A DNA stretch of 64,000 nt. Origin: Eucalyptus grandis (taxonomy: Eukaryota; Streptophyta; Magnoliopsida; Myrtales; Myrtaceae). The notes below the pieces were generated by a model. The model was given only the letters and a program-made list of their open reading frames with translations. It was not told where the DNA came from and made no database searches. Numbering within the stretch: position 1 is the stretch's first letter; each line of letters starts with the position of its first letter. The stretch covers positions 58,797,278 to 58,861,277 of the forward strand of contig NC_052616.1 of NCBI RefSeq assembly GCF_016545825.1. Reading direction: 5' to 3'. A program made the translations under genes and the position numbers. Positions 36,193-49,542 of this stretch are shown here, piece after piece.

Positions 36193-38123
36193 CTAACCAT
36201 CCCCAGAACACACACACGTCCCACCAGCGAAACCATCCACAAAAAAGCTCCTGGAAAAAGCACCCCTCGAAAACGAACGAAGAGGGTGGCGGTGGGGGTG
36301 GTGGTGGGGGAGGCAGCGTCGACAGAGTTGCATCGGTGGAAGGAATACGGAAGACTCCGCGACGGAGGGGGAATATATTGTATATGTTATGATGGTTCGT
36401 TATATTATAATATTTTATATTTCCTTCTTTTGGTAATTATTAAAGTGATTAGGAGTACAATGCCCCAAAAAAAAAAAAATCAGTTTAACAATCGATAAAG
36501 TCAGCGATTTTATTTTATTGAATTATTTGAGTTTGGTGATTTTTCGAAATAGGAATGGGTGTTTTTAGATTGTGATGGTTCTAGATTCGCTATAGATATA
36601 GGCAAAATTAATATCAAGCTTCTACAGAAGCTACCATATCCTAGTCTTAATTATTGCTGCCCCTTTATAATTACCAATCATCCATTCATTCGCTCCTTCC
36701 TTTGAATTTCAATTTTTCTACTAAATATTGTACCAACGTATCCTCGGATCGAAAATTAAACTTGAAATTTTGACACGCATTATTCTTTATTCCAAATTAC
36801 ACTGTGGAGACGAGAATAATCATTTTGTCTTGCCTTTATTCAAGGCAACAAAACAAGACTTGGCCTTGATATAAAAAGAGTACTTTTTTTATTATCATTG
36901 TAATTTCGAAAGCTAAACTGGGTGAAAAATAAATTATGCAAGTCCGATTCAGAATATTTAGCTTGGGCGATTCTTTTTCATAGATCCCGTCTCTCTTTTT
37001 CCTTTTCTACACAGTTCGTGTCAAAATTAATATTCGTTCGCAAACAATGACGCTTTAATCCACAAAGAGAGGAAGAAAAAATTGAGGCGGCCATGGATAT
37101 TATGTTTAGATCATATCATCTGAACGAAAAGAAAGTTAAGAGGAAAACAATATAAATTCAAGGTCAAATGATGTGCAAATGTTGGTGTAAATGTCCTTAA
37201 TCTCTCGAAGTCAACCATTGAAACTGTGAGGTAAGGACTCCCCTAAAGAACATGAAAAAAAAAAAAAAAACATCATCAATAATAGCAAATCAAAGGGTTA
37301 TTTTATTGCAAAAATCAATACACAATAGAATCCATTAGCGTGGTCAAATGTCTGCTTTTTGCCCCCCGCCTTCTTTAGATAAAAATTGAAGTTGGTACTA
37401 TCAGGTGCAGGTTGGAGCAGCAACCGGACAAGCCTACATTCATGAACTTTTCAGATGGCAATTTGCATCGGGCAATCAATCCCCACCAAACAAATTTTAA
37501 AAAAGAGGGTTGAAAGGAGCTAGGAAGAAAAGCCGGCCCTGATAGTGACTTCGAAAGGGGTGTTTTTAACGTGCGCTACGGTACCGTGTCGGACAGTACC
37601 AGGGGGGCTTGTCTAACGAGACTGAAAAGCAAGTTGCTGGAAATTTTTGAAGTATTTATATACCCAAGCTTTTTTGACTTTGACAATTTTGGGGTGTTCG
37701 ATATTCATTGAATATCACGTAAGTGATTTTTGGTCTAAGAGATTAATTAAGTTGTGTGTAGTTACAGTATCGAAATCTCATCAGTTAATATAATTATCAG
37801 ATACACTATATGTAAGCCACGTATAGGAGCAATGCTATAATATACTCAACAGTGTTGTTACTATTCATCTTGCTTTATACACATGAGTTTTGGTAAAATT
37901 TATTGATAGAAGTTAGAGCCTTGGAGGCTCACTGATATAATAGACTTTTTGGACATTTAATGCATTTAATGTAATGAGAGGAGCCTTTCCTTTACCACGT
38001 AAAAGTTTAAAATCTTTGGTAAATGAAAGTAAAATTTTTAAGATATATGTTTAAAGCCCCAATCTAATTACAAACATCTTTTGCATTATAAATTTGTATA
38101 CGATCAAATGAACTAGGAACAAA
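36193..38123. other. Upstream of MRS2 copy 2 and intergenic
   Basis: 36193-36400 is the likely 5' UTR and promoter side of MRS2 copy 2 (GC-rich, then AT-rich 'tatattataatattttatat' at about 36398-36420). The remainder shows no gene. An A-run lies at 37256-37270. Confidence 0.45.
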
Positions 38124-39200
38124 TGTTGACACCTCGAATTTAAAAAAAAAAAATTGAAATATTTAATCATTCAATCTAAAGTTAACCAAAAGTTAATCAA
38201 TGTTTGACCAGCGAGATATTAGGTCTAAACTGAATTTTTGACATAAAATATATTCAACAAGTCAAAATGAGTTTTCATATTATTGTTGCCACCGATCTCG
38301 CAATCAATTTGTGACCCTTCAGTAACAAAGTTATTTATTTTTTGCAATGTCAAGAAGTTTGTGATTATATGATTTCAAATTCATGTCCTAAAACTAAAGG
38401 TTACAGTGTCTCTCTCAACAAAAGTAGTGTCAATTAATGGATGAAGGAGTAATTGTCGATTAAACGATAATCAAACTTCCTAATACCCAAAATAGGTCCC
38501 GAAGCCCAAACCATAACTGCAAGTTTCAAGATCGGACTGGCAATTTCTATATCTCTAAGGCGAAGTAAATGGTTGTTTTTGAAAGTGTTAAGTCACCAAC
38601 ATGACGTTCAGTTCATAGACTCGAGCTTACGGTCCCAATATAGGCCAAAACCTCTGGTCCGTGACTTTGAGATTTACCCAAGCAATATCAGGCTCGTTGA
38701 GAAGCTTCGTTAAGCTTTTCAATAGCGTGAAGATCACGCCAATCGGACATCACGTGCAAAAGTTACGGGACCTAAAAGACACGGGCCCTCCTTCCCTATA
38801 AAATGACCTTTCTTTGTTTCTTAACACAAGATTCCATTCCTAAAAAAACATGCACATTCAAAGGCAAGTGCAAGTGTTTCGACAAGAGAATACAAGGGAT
38901 CATGGAGTGAAGATGGAATAAAAGGCATGGGACAAACTACAAGAAAAATTTCAAGGTATGTCCGAGACTTTACAACATAATGTCTGGATTATCCCGAAAA
39001 TGGATCAAGGGGGAGTGTTGGAAATTGTGATCCATTTTTGAAAGATCTTCACACATGCTATACTAAGCCTCTGTAATGAAGTTTTGGATCTATTCGAGAT
39101 CAGGACATTTCTCCAGAAATTCATTCATCCATGAACGATATGATTGTTCAAGGTGTCGTTGGAAGCACCTACTGGCAGTGTAATTATAGACCTGCAGGTA
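38124..39200 (+). mobile_element. Possible LTR fragment
   Basis: Begins TGTTGACACCTCGAATTT, a common LTR start, and has a TATA-like 'ccctataaaatg' at about 38800. At 39006-39016 a purine run 'caagggggag' is followed by TGTTGGAAATTGTGATCC, which looks like a polypurine tract and LTR start. I cannot match ends or target duplications, so the structure is uncertain. Confidence 0.3.
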
Positions 39201-39222
39201 TGGAGAATGAGTAAGCTAGAAG

Positions 39223-39712
39223 ATGAGTAAGAAAAGAATCCTTATTTTGCAAGCCGAACCCTTAGAACAGAGAAAAAGGATCGCAACTGAAATGTATGAA
39301 GGCCATGGTGATTGGATCGGAGGCGACATACCAATGGCCGTAGACCTGATTCATGAATTGAGGCCCCATGTACGAGTTATTCATCCGAAGGTCGATGACA
39401 TAAGCAGGACTTGATACTGGTTTTAAAATTGCATCCACGCATCTTTACATGTCATTTAAAGGGGAATCGATTGACTAGACTGAGAAAGTAGACATTACTA
39501 GATCCAGGATGGTACTTGACAGTACAAATATTTCCTTTCATGTAAATGCTAACAACACTTGCTTCCGTTTTTATGCTCCATATCTTGACCTGTTCAATTC
39601 AACAGAGTATATCCAACCTCAGATCATAACCGTCAAAGCCACGGGAGGTGAAATGAATCTAGAGCTTGATACGCTTCTACATCTCCCACTGGAAGAACTT
39701 GTGCTCACATGA
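39223..39712 (+). other. Two short open frames, unrecognised
   Basis: 39223-39414 (63 codons, starts MSKKRILILQ) and 39509-39712 (67 codons, ends LEELVLT). Codon use is not obviously random, but I recognise no domain, and splice sites linking them are not evident. They may be relics of one former gene. Confidence 0.2.
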
Positions 39713-40164
39713 AAATAAATCCCAAATATGTTAGGGGAAAGTAATTCCAAATTTGAGTTCAAAAATTCACCAATCGCTCCTCAAACACATTCTCTCTTAC
39801 CTTTTCAATTCGCATTCAAAATTATCAGAAACAGAAACTCAATGCTTTTAACCGTGCAAACCGAAGGGAAGGACTGATTGCATCATTGAACAGTGCGAGA
39901 TAACTGAAAATCGCCAATAAACCTTTTTACCCCTCAATCAGTTCACCCTAGAATTGGACTACTAATTTAATCACGGTGAACGAAAAGATTTCCAAGAGTA
40001 ATGCATGCGGGCTTACATGAATCCAAAAACACAGACTGTCCCTTTGACAAAAAATGAAGACCTAGAATTTCACAAAGATACAGTGCAAAACAATGGAGAA
40101 GGGTTGCAAAGACATTCATTATTCTTAACTATGACATCTGTAATGATTTCACTATATTGTCTCT

Positions 40165-41000
40165 TTATACAATAACTATACAAAACTTTAAAATTGTAGC
40201 TCGTTGCTCATCTTTATAGCCTTGGTTTTGAGAAGAAGTAACAGATTTCTTTATACAATCAACTGTACCCACACAATCTGCCTCCGGAAGTACGCAACCC
40301 AAGTCATCTTCAAAAGCATCCCCTGGGTTTGAATGAGGTGACCGAAGCGTCCCATGCGTCTTACATGCCTTCATTGTCTCACAGTGTTCAGCTTCGTCAT
40401 CTCTGAGAAAGATTAACAATACAGGAAAAAACCAAGTTTAGCTAATACATCATAATTGATCCTCAATGCTCTTTAGAAAGATTTAAAGCAAAAAATAGTT
40501 GGACAACCATAACACGAGCAAGCTCCTGTAACCTCTGACTATTACTAGTTATAACAGACACACCATCGTACACAGTATTGCTAACCCCATGAACACCATT
40601 CACATGAAATGCCAACTACCACCTACAGTACTCCAGACAAGCTCTTGAACCTTCTTATAAGTATATAAAATGTGACACTTTGTATCGACCTATTATGAGC
40701 AAATATGTTCCTTAGAGCTACATAGGCAAAATCTCAGGCTTGGACATACAGCCAGTCATCACGTACCTAGTTTTGGCCTTCGAGACTCAGGTAGTCTGGA
40801 AGTTTGAAATTCATCTGAACAAATTGATGAAAGATGTTAATAGGTGTAGGCAACTTTTTCAATTCCTCTGCAATGAAACCGCCGGTCAAAATACAGTGGG
40901 CACAACCAGATCCATCGTGCCTATATTGGCTAAAATTTACTCTTAAGGATGGCTTTACACGCAAAAACGCGATTGGTGTCACCCACAAGACTGGCATGAA
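40165..41000 (-). other. Coding-like exons, unrecognised
   Basis: A minus-strand open frame ends at 40165 and begins after a good acceptor ('aatctttctcag') at about 40403; a second open segment (40767-40997) contains 'GGFIAEELKKLPTPINIF'. Both could be 3' exons of one gene. I know no family that they match. Confidence 0.25.
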
Positions 41001-41459
41001 ATGATCTAAAGATTGCAGGAAACCTCCAAGCTGATGTCAGGCAAAAATGAGATAATCCAATTCCCTGTCATGCCGTTGGAGTGAATTTTCAGTGATTCAA
41101 ATTTTATCATGCAACACTCTCATTGTTAACCCATCACATGCAGTCTCAAACAACCACATAAAAACGTCCCTCTTCCTTTCTTCTTTTTTTGAATTCAAAT
41201 GAGGAGCCCTCAGTCAAATGACTACTATAAGATAGGGTAAGTCTGCCTTGCGTGCATCCATGTATAACTGCATCAGAATTGAATAAAAGAACAAATTGCA
41301 AGAGCTTGTGATCTCATCTCCTTGGTCCTTGAGAAATTTGTCATTAGTTGAAAACGCATGGCTCTCTATGCATTATGAACTGTGATATGGAGAATAGAAA
41401 TTCCATATACATAATTATTATTGTAAAATAAGGGGTTGAGAAGTCAAAGGTAGAGGAAA

Positions 41460-43662
41460 AAGGTAGAAGCTTCAGCAGAGAGAGAGGAATCGAGAGTTTT
41501 CGGGAGAGAGGAAAAAGAGAAGAGAGAGACACAGAGAGAGAGGAAGAAAAGAAAGAAACAAAGAAAAAAAGAAAATAAAAAGGAGGAGATAAAAGGGAAA
41601 GAGAGAAGGAAAGAAGGGGAGAGAGAGGGACGGCAGAGAGCTCGAGCACAAAGAAAGAAGAAGAAAGAGAGAAAGAAGAAGAAGAAGAAGAAGAAGAAGA
41701 AGAAGAAGAAGAGGAGGAGAAAATAAGAAAAGGGGCTTCATGCGTTTTCACCATGAGAGCCTTGCCAAATCACCTCAATTATGTAACACAACACCTGGTA
41801 AGCACTTGTGCTCCCCCTTCGTTCAATCGGAGTAGTTTCAAACTTAAAGGGTTAAAATTCGGAACTTTGGGAAAATCAAGCGGCGAAGTATGATTTTTGA
41901 GTCATTGAGCCACGTATTTTTATAGAAATTATAGTTTAGGGTATTGTGGAGCTGTAGGATTTTACAAATCGTAATTTGATCTTATAGTTTGCCTGACACA
42001 AAATTTTGAAGTTTATCGCGCGTGATGAACAGTGCGCGACCAGGACTTTGGGGTCATTTTTTGTTATATTACAGCTTGATTTCGGGTTGGTTAAATTGGG
42101 GTTCTCGTAGTATGTTGGATAGGTTTTCCATTGATTATAAGTATGCTTGAAACAGAGTTCGGTGGAGAAAATTATGGCATGATAAAGTTTTGTGCTCAAG
42201 CTTCGCGCTATGGACAGCTTCGAGTAATTGCTTTGGTTTAGCGATTTATTGGTGCATGCGAGTCATTTTCTAAGTGATCATGCTTAGTTTAATCAAGTCA
42301 TAGTTGAGGTAGCATTTTACTCGATTGTAACATTACTTCTCGCTTATTTGATAGGATCACGAGTTCAACAATTTGAGTAAAACTTGTTATTTGGTCCTAA
42401 GTATTCTAAGGTGAGTGCTGTTATCTCTTCTAAGAATTTAGAAACCCATGTCTTCAAAATGACAATTATTTGATATTTTACAAGATATGAAGAAGCATAT
42501 TTGTTGCATAAGATTTGGATCGACATTTACTACATTTTGGTATTTGAGAATAGTGTGAGAGAACTTTTTGGTGGAAATATATACTTTGTTTGATGAATGA
42601 AGTTGAGAAATATTACATGTTTTGAATTTGTGAAACATTTTTTTATGAAAAGCTCGACTTTGAGATGGTTTATGGAATGTTATAAAAATATCGATTTATG
42701 ATGAGCTTTTTAAAATGTATTTGGTTTGATTCGGTTTATAAAATTGATTTATGAGACGAGTCTTGAAATTATTTGAGAATGTTTTATAAAAAGTATTTTG
42801 GAGGATGAGTTGAGTTGCAAAATCTTTTGGTAATATATGAAATTATTTATGGATTTGGTTTTATGAATTGTGGATGGTGTCGTTCTAGATTGATATTGAT
42901 GCTCAATATCACTGTGAGCCCAGTGAGGGGCTTATGAGTATGTGCATTCTAGTCTAGGATATACTTATGAGCCGAGCCACCGACTAATAATAGGTGGAGA
43001 CCTTGCTAGGGGGATCTTGGTCGCCTTGTCACTAGGCATTGTATCGTGATCATGGTTTAATATTGAGCAACGGATTGGTCAATGGAGCGGACCATTGACA
43101 TGTGATTTGAGTTTGATCAATGGAATGGACCATTGACATGTGATTTGAGTTTAGTCATTGGGATTGACCATCAACATGTGATTTCATATGAGATGGATTA
43201 ATGGAATAGACCATTGATGTGTGACATGAGATTAACCAATGGAATGGACCATTGGCATGTGACTTAATAAGATTGATCAATGGATTTGACCATTGACATT
43301 TGTTTTGATGTTATTGTGAAATGAATGTTTCTTGTATAAATGTAGTTATTTTTAAGTATACGTAACTTATTCTCTTATTATTTGTTTGTTATATTCTAGA
43401 TTTGGGTTAAAAGAGTTGTGATTTGGTTTGGTAGTTATGCATAGTAGGTGCTCGATAGAGATGCAATATTCACTGAGCTATGGTTTCTTACCCCTCTATT
43501 TTCCAATCTTTTTCAGGTTCATCGACTAACGATGAGTAGGTATGGGAGCGATATGGATGTGGGGACTTTTAGGAGTTGGATTTTAGGAGTTTAGAGACCG
43601 CGTTCTTTAGGAGGAAGGATGGCTGTGTCATCCCCCATTCTTATTGGTTTTGGGGTGTGACA
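41460..43662 (+). mobile_element. LTR-type element W (3' end clear, 5' end unknown)
   Basis: The 3' end is '...ttttGGGGTGTGACA' at 43662, as in plant LTRs ending in TGACA. It includes a GA-rich tract at 41462-41735 with (GAA)n at 41670-41712, a splice-like 'ggtaagcac' after it, and a terminal part with 'caggttcatcgactaacgatgag'. The layout resembles element Z read in reverse. No coding domain; the 5' boundary lies somewhere at 40.9-41.4 kb. The long Ser/Leu open frames opposite the GA tract are artefacts. Confidence 0.5.
43060..43312. repeat. Minisatellite in element W
   Basis: Six imperfect units of about 40 bp based on 'gatcaatggaatggaccattgacatgtgatttgag', each an imperfect palindrome because 'tcaatgg' and 'ccattga' face each other. 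Confidence 0.8.
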
Positions 43663-44040
43663 ATCATAACCTGTTGAGAAACGATAATGTGCAACATAAA
43701 CAACCCCTAGCTCCCCCCTCATTCCAATTGAAATTTGCCAATATTCACAAGAAGACTTTGTCTAGAGAAAAGATATGCTTAACGAATCAGTTAATTGTCA
43801 GCTCCATAAATATGATGGCAAAGTTTAACCAACTTAAGCAATGCTTCAGCGGCCAACAGCTTCAAGCAATCATTAATCTGCAGAAACCGAGGCATGAAGG
43901 TTCTATAAAAGATATTTGCAAACTTACATGCCATTCTTGGGCTTAGTGCATACATGAAGACTATCATGCAGTACAGCATTTTCAAGGGAATCATGAGAAA
44001 CGTATATAAGAAATCACTCAGATGAAGAGAAAGATTCAAT
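43663..44040 (-). other. Possible terminal exon, unrecognised
   Basis: After a strong acceptor ('ctcggtttctgcag', about 43882-43895) the minus strand reads INDCLKLLAAEALLKLVKLC and stops at 43791. No family recognised. Confidence 0.25.
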
Positions 44041-44234
44041 CATCTATCTTGAACAAACCTTAAAAACTATAAATACAAGTGATAGTGTAGGTGCATTTGG
44101 CATGTCATGATGATTGATTTTTTTTGCATAAGCTCCAACTTAAACCCTAGATTAGCCCCAAGTCCATTTCATTGTATGATAGTTTGCATGGTCTAATCTA
44201 CTACGCCATTGATAAGCAAACATAACAATATAAA

Positions 44235-45860
44235 CTAAAGACTTCTCTTTATTGATAATCTTTGGGTAATAAATTTCATGTTTACATCAATGACAGTTAC
44301 ATTAGCTTTAACAGTCACTACACAAGTACCATTTCCCCACATACATCCCCCTTTGGAAGGTACAAACTTATTAGACTTGAATACAATGTTGACATCCTTC
44401 TTGATAAACATGGGGCCAAAAAGTAGATTCTTCAAGATCTCCGATACATGCAACACATTTAGCAATGTGATCTCCTGGCCAGAGGTGAATTTCACACCTC
44501 TCCTCTCTCAACAATTTTGGCTGATGCAGAGTTAGCTAGATAGAGTTTCTCCTCTTCCTCAGTCTTCAAAAGTTAATCCATACAAATGTCTTCTCAACAA
44601 TTTTGACATCCTTCTTGATAAATATGGGGTTAGAAAGTAGATTCTTCAAGATCTTCAATACATGCAACACATTTAGCAAGGTGTGAATTTCAAGATCACA
44701 TTTCCTCTCTCAACAATCTTGGCTGATGCAAAGTTAACCACATAGAACTTCTCCTTTTCCTCAGTTTTCTCATAAGAGGAGAACAAAAGTTTATCCATGC
44801 AAATGTGATTTGTGCACCTTGTTATAACCATTGACCGTTAGTGTTCAACACCAAGGAAACCTCAGACAGCACAATAACAATTAGTCTCTCATCATCTTCC
44901 TGCTCTATCGGATTCAGTTGCTTGGCTGCATGATCGCCCTCGCCTTTATTCGGGCATTTCTTGCAATCCTTAGCTTAGTGGCCAAGCTTATTGCAAACAA
45001 AACATATCTCTTGAAATTTTTGGGATTATTCATTCTACTTGTCTTTTCCTTGAAAAAACTTATTCCTCTTCCTATCTTGCTTGGATTTGGAAGACTCAAC
45101 AATGTTGGGCTTTGGCTCTATAAGAGTGTTTACATTCCTTTGGTTGTCCTCCTCAATTTTAAGTCACCAAATGAGATCTTCAAGGCTCATCTCTTTGCGT
45201 TTATGTTTCAAATACTTTTTAGAATTTGATCAACTTGGAGGCACCATCTTAATATTGGTTGCCATTTGGAATGATTCACTAAGTGACATTCCCTCAACAA
45301 AGATATCATTCGGAATTATTTGCAATTCTCAAACTTGACTCACAATAGATTTAGAATCTGCCATCTTGAAGTCCAAGAATTTGCCAACCACGAATTTCTT
45401 GGTGCCTGTTTCCTCTATCTTGTATTTCTTTTCTAAGGACTCCCATAACCGTTTGGCAGTTCCAATATTACAATAAACATCAAATAGAGAATTTTACTAA
45501 ACAGTTAAGGATATAATTTGGGCATAAGAAGTCCTTGACCTTCCAAACCTCCAACGCTCCAAGGCGTCATCATATCTTGCTCATCTATACTAATTATCGG
45601 ACACACCTCTAATAAGTACTTGACCTGATTTAGTGTGGCCATATGGAAGAACACCTTATGATATCACTTCTTAAAACCCACACTAGCAAATTTCTTCAGT
45701 TACTCATTTGATGTAACCAGAGGCAATCTATTGAACCATCCTCCAGAAACGGAATTATACACCATTTGGCTTGTACTATTCTAAAAACCAGTCTCGGGTA
45801 TATCGGCCATATAACACATGAGTTGTACTAGAACCACCATATAGGACTCAATTGAGGGAT
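44235..45860 (-). pseudogene. Copia gag-protease relic
   Basis: Reading across stops and frameshifts on the minus strand gives the Copia gag order: a UBN2-like part ending 'NINAKR...SLEDLIWHLKIEED' (about 45160-45260), a basic region, a zinc knuckle 'CFVCNKLGH-AKDCKKC' (about 44955-45005, with an in-frame TAA inside it), and the gag-pre-integrase type segment 'FTSGQEITLLNVLHVSEI' with 'KNLL' (44420-44490). Integrase and RT are missing, and no LTRs were found beside it. Confidence 0.75.
44391..44775. repeat. ~216 bp direct duplication inside the Copia relic
   Basis: 44391-44570 and 44607-44775 both begin 'gacatccttcttgataaa.atgggg' and include 'tagattcttcaagatct' and 'acatgcaacacatttagcaa'. 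The second copy has diverged and is slightly shorter. Confidence 0.75.
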
Positions 45861-46423
45861 GTCATGTCCTCCTTTGACAAAAATCTCACCAACGTGTTGT
45901 TGGCCATGGGCAAATTAGAGTATGGGTTCGAGGACTTGAAGAAACAGATGAATGGGGTCGACTTATTATGCTATATTTAAGGAATATTGCAATCCATTGC
46001 TTCAATTGCAAGTTGTGTGGTTCTTGTTAGCAGACTTGTCTGGTAATAGGTTTCCTTACTTGTGCTAATTATTTTACTTATATTGACAGCAGTTTGTTCT
46101 TCATGGAAAGAAAAAAGTATTCTCTACTTACAGGCTAAAAGGAAGGTGTGCAAATGGGATACCTATTTTCGATCCATTCATTTTTTTGCCAAACCTTTCT
46201 CGATGATACATCGGTCCATGTCGTCAAAAGTTGACCCATGAATCTAAATAGTGGGGCAAATAGCTTCACTTCTCCTGATACATTTCTCGAGTTGAGTAGT
46301 ATGCAGCACCCACAAAAACCAATTGGCAATTAAGGCAAGTCCTCGAGCACACAAAAGCAATTACCAATTGTTTTTCAAATAAGTTTTTCACTTACTAAAG
46401 GACAATCTTACATGCATAGAATG
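45861..46423. other. Intergenic
   Basis: Probably flank or leader of the Copia relic; no signal recognised. Confidence 0.35.
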
Positions 46424-48939
46424 TGTAACATCCACGATTCTGGCCCATGAAAAATGACCATGGAATTGGTGTCCCAATAGTGGGAATTGGCCATGGACCA
46501 ATCTAAGGATTGGTCATGGAATGATCGGCCCAATCGGAAGGATGACCAAGGGATTGACCATAGTCCAATCAAAGGATCGGCCATGAATCAATCCAATAAT
46601 CGTGCAACTCAACCCAAGCTATTCAACCACAAATCGACTACTCGACCATAAGGGTTGGTCATGGGATGGCCACATATCACCACAGATTGATGAATGATCA
46701 TGGATTGATCTCGCACAATGATGCATCGGTCGTGGGAGATTCTGCTCAATCATGTACTGACCTCGAACAGCCATAAATCGATCCCGTGCGACTGTGTCTC
46801 AACCATAGATTGATTGATTTCACGCATGTAACATCCTAGATTTTTAATCTCGTTTTCTATTAAATGAATCAGGCATTTCATTGACGCGCCTATAGGGTTG
46901 TTCTCAGAGTTGATCACTCTTGAGATAACTAGACTATTTGGGAAAGTCATTAAGGAATTTTAAGACAATAGACTTGAGAACTTGACCAGGAATCGGCTAT
47001 TCAACCGTGTTCATATTTAGAAGCCATTACGGCACAGTTAAAAATCGATTTGAGATCAAAGATAGGTTGGTTCGACAGAGATATGTGGCTAATCGTAGGT
47101 GACACCACTAAATTGGAAAATTCTCGTCGACCGCACTAGACTGATTTTTCTATCGTTTTGGTACCCTATGTCCGTATTTGAATCCTCGAGACTTTTACGA
47201 CAACTGAGAGTCGTCAATGTGTCGAGTGGGTTCATTGTGGCTCGAAGAAAATTGAGCATGGCTCATTTGCACTGAAAAATTTCTGAAAGTTATCCGGTAG
47301 CTTAGGTGACGCTAAAATCGCACCAAATAAAATTAACCACGAATTTGAGTCTGATTTCAGAAATTGAAAGTTCTTTCATGTCACAATAAATTCTAGGAAC
47401 GTCAACTCAATCTCAGAAGATTTTTCTACAACCTGATACTTTTTGGGAAAAAGTCAGGGATCGTTTTCGACTGCAAAAGTGGGAAGCGAGTAGGATCAAT
47501 TGGTGAGAAAATATCAATTTGATCATTGATGTGCTAATTGAAATTATGAGGGCCAAATTGGATTGAATTGAGAAGCAATTAGTGTCCATTTGATGCCAAA
47601 ACCCATGAAATCCGTAGCCCCTCATCCACCACAACATTTAGACCACTTCAGCCTTCTAGATGGGGGCATTTGGGTCTAAAAATGGCTAGTGGAAGACAGC
47701 CATGCAAGGGGATGAGGATAAGGGGGACAAAGAAGGAGAATTTGGGACCAAGTTTTTCCACAAAGGAGCAACCAACCCCTCTCCCCTCCTCAGCACCGTC
47801 GACCGCCCTGTCCCCCCTCCTTGGTGTGCTATTCGGTGTCTAGAACTAGCAAGGGAAGCAGCCGAGCCGCCCGTCCACGCCATATGCCGCTGTGACGGCC
47901 GGACCACCCCACGCAAGTACTGCCGCTGCCTTGCCGCGTCACCGCCCAGCTCGACGCCCATCAGCCTTGTCTCACGTCCCAGCTACTATTTCAGACTTGG
48001 CCGAGCCAAGCCGAAGTCCTTCCGGCCACCTCCGACCCTCGTGGAGTCCCACCTAGGTCTGGTTTTGCTCCTCAGTCCATCTCCGTCTCATCCAAGCCTT
48101 GGAGTAGCCCTTTCTTGGCCTCAACCAGCAGCGGACAGAGAGTAGGAAAGTGGGTTTCCATAGGTGGTGTAGGTTCGTTTTGAGGTGGTTTCGGGCTTTG
48201 AAAGTTTGGTGCACTTTGAAGGAAGTCAATCCCCGTAGCATTCCCACCGATTTGAATCGACCGGCTCGCCAAACAAGTGAGTTTAACTCACTAATCCTCG
48301 CTTAGTAGACTAATGATGCTTAGGGGTTGATTAGATTTAATTGAGTGTGATTAGGTTGATAGATTATATTAGAGTAATTAATTTATGCTTTACCGATGTG
48401 TGTTAGGTGGTTAATTGTGGTAATTAGCAAGTATATAGGTTCTAGTATTTATTGAACGAACCTCGGAAATTTTTGGGTCCGTTTCGACGTCCAATTACGT
48501 ATTACGGGGCTAAGTTGGATCTATTGCTATTTAATAATTAATTTCGTAATTATTTAATAATTTATATTTTCCGGAAATTAGACCGGGATAGTCGATAACT
48601 GAAATTTTATGCTGATTATCGTGGTACAGTCTGTTTATTTATTTGAGTGCTAACTTGCGTTGAATTGATTTAAGTGTGATTTTAGGATTTATTTACTAAA
48701 TTAATAAATTTTGGTAATTAATTGAAAAATTACCGGGCGTCGGTCTACAGCGCAAAAGAAATCTATTTTTGGACTGCTGAAAGAAGTGGGAGGAATAAAA
48801 GTAAAATTACTGTATTTTCTCTTATATCATTTATTTGTGGGAAAACCCACTGATCTTATAGAAATGAAAAAAAAAGAATTTTTCGAAAGAAAAAGCTGCT
48901 CCCTCCAAAAAAAAATATCTTGATAAGCATTATCGGGAA

Positions 48940-49542
48940 ATGCTTCAACTTTTTTATCATAATGGAGCTGATCAAAATCTGAAACGTGTCTTCCTGACTT
49001 CTATCCCTAAAGAACTAGCTCAGATGGTTGAAAGATCCTTTTTTGGAAGACAAAGAAGAGTACAAGATATTCCCTTGGGAGAAATACAGCAAGAAATCCA
49101 TCTATGCCTTGAAGAATTGTGCCTGAAGCGCCAGATGCTCTGTACCTACATCACAAATGACAGAGAACTCCAGACAGCTTGCTCTCACCAAAAGTTAAAA
49201 ATCAAATGTTCCAAGAAAGACTCCGATGGTACTTGTGGAAAGTCTTCTCGAAAGAAGAAACATTTCAAGAAGTACTGGTTAAAGAAATCCAAACATGGCC
49301 ACAAGCACTTCCGAAGAAAGAAGAAATGGCGATACCTTCGCAAAAGGAAAGATCGCACAGGCCACAAAAAATCAAATCGCTGCTTCATCTGCAACCAGAA
49401 AGGGCACTTTGCCAAAAATTGCCCCCAAGCTAGAAAAGGTCAGCATTATTTGATACATCAAATTGAGAATGAAATAGGTATTTCTCTTGAAAATGATTAT
49501 ATCGAATCACTATTCTCTATTGATGAAGAACCAGGTGAATAA
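48940..49542 (+). pseudogene. Pararetroviral coat-protein C-terminal part
   Basis: 200 open codons. Residues 104-145 are very rich in Lys and Arg; a zinc knuckle follows at C148, C151, H156, C161 (C-X2-C-X4-H-X4-C, 'CFICNQKGHFAKNC'), and the end is acidic. Together these are typical for the nucleic-acid binding end of Caulimoviridae coat proteins. The N-terminal part is missing and the frame is open shortly upstream of this ATG without a plausible natural start. It ends with TAA, and the same frame continues into the protease part, so the stop probably splits a former polyprotein. Confidence 0.75.

Noticed and set aside
35957..36498. Alternative frames [10 protein letters not shown]... and the plus-strand frame 36019-36498
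   Set aside because: Shadows of MRS2 exon 1; the CAG repeat leaves all frames open.
39006..39030. Polypurine tract followed by TGTTGG, possible Copia 3' LTR
   Set aside because: No matching second LTR, end or target duplication could be found; kept only as part of a low-confidence fragment.
41344..41754. 136-codon Ser/Leu-rich frame
   Set aside because: Reverse strand of a GA/GAA tract.
47686..48145. Open frames of 91 and 147 codons on opposite strands
   Set aside because: Same CT-rich LTR region as in X1; no similarity in frame with X1 or X3.
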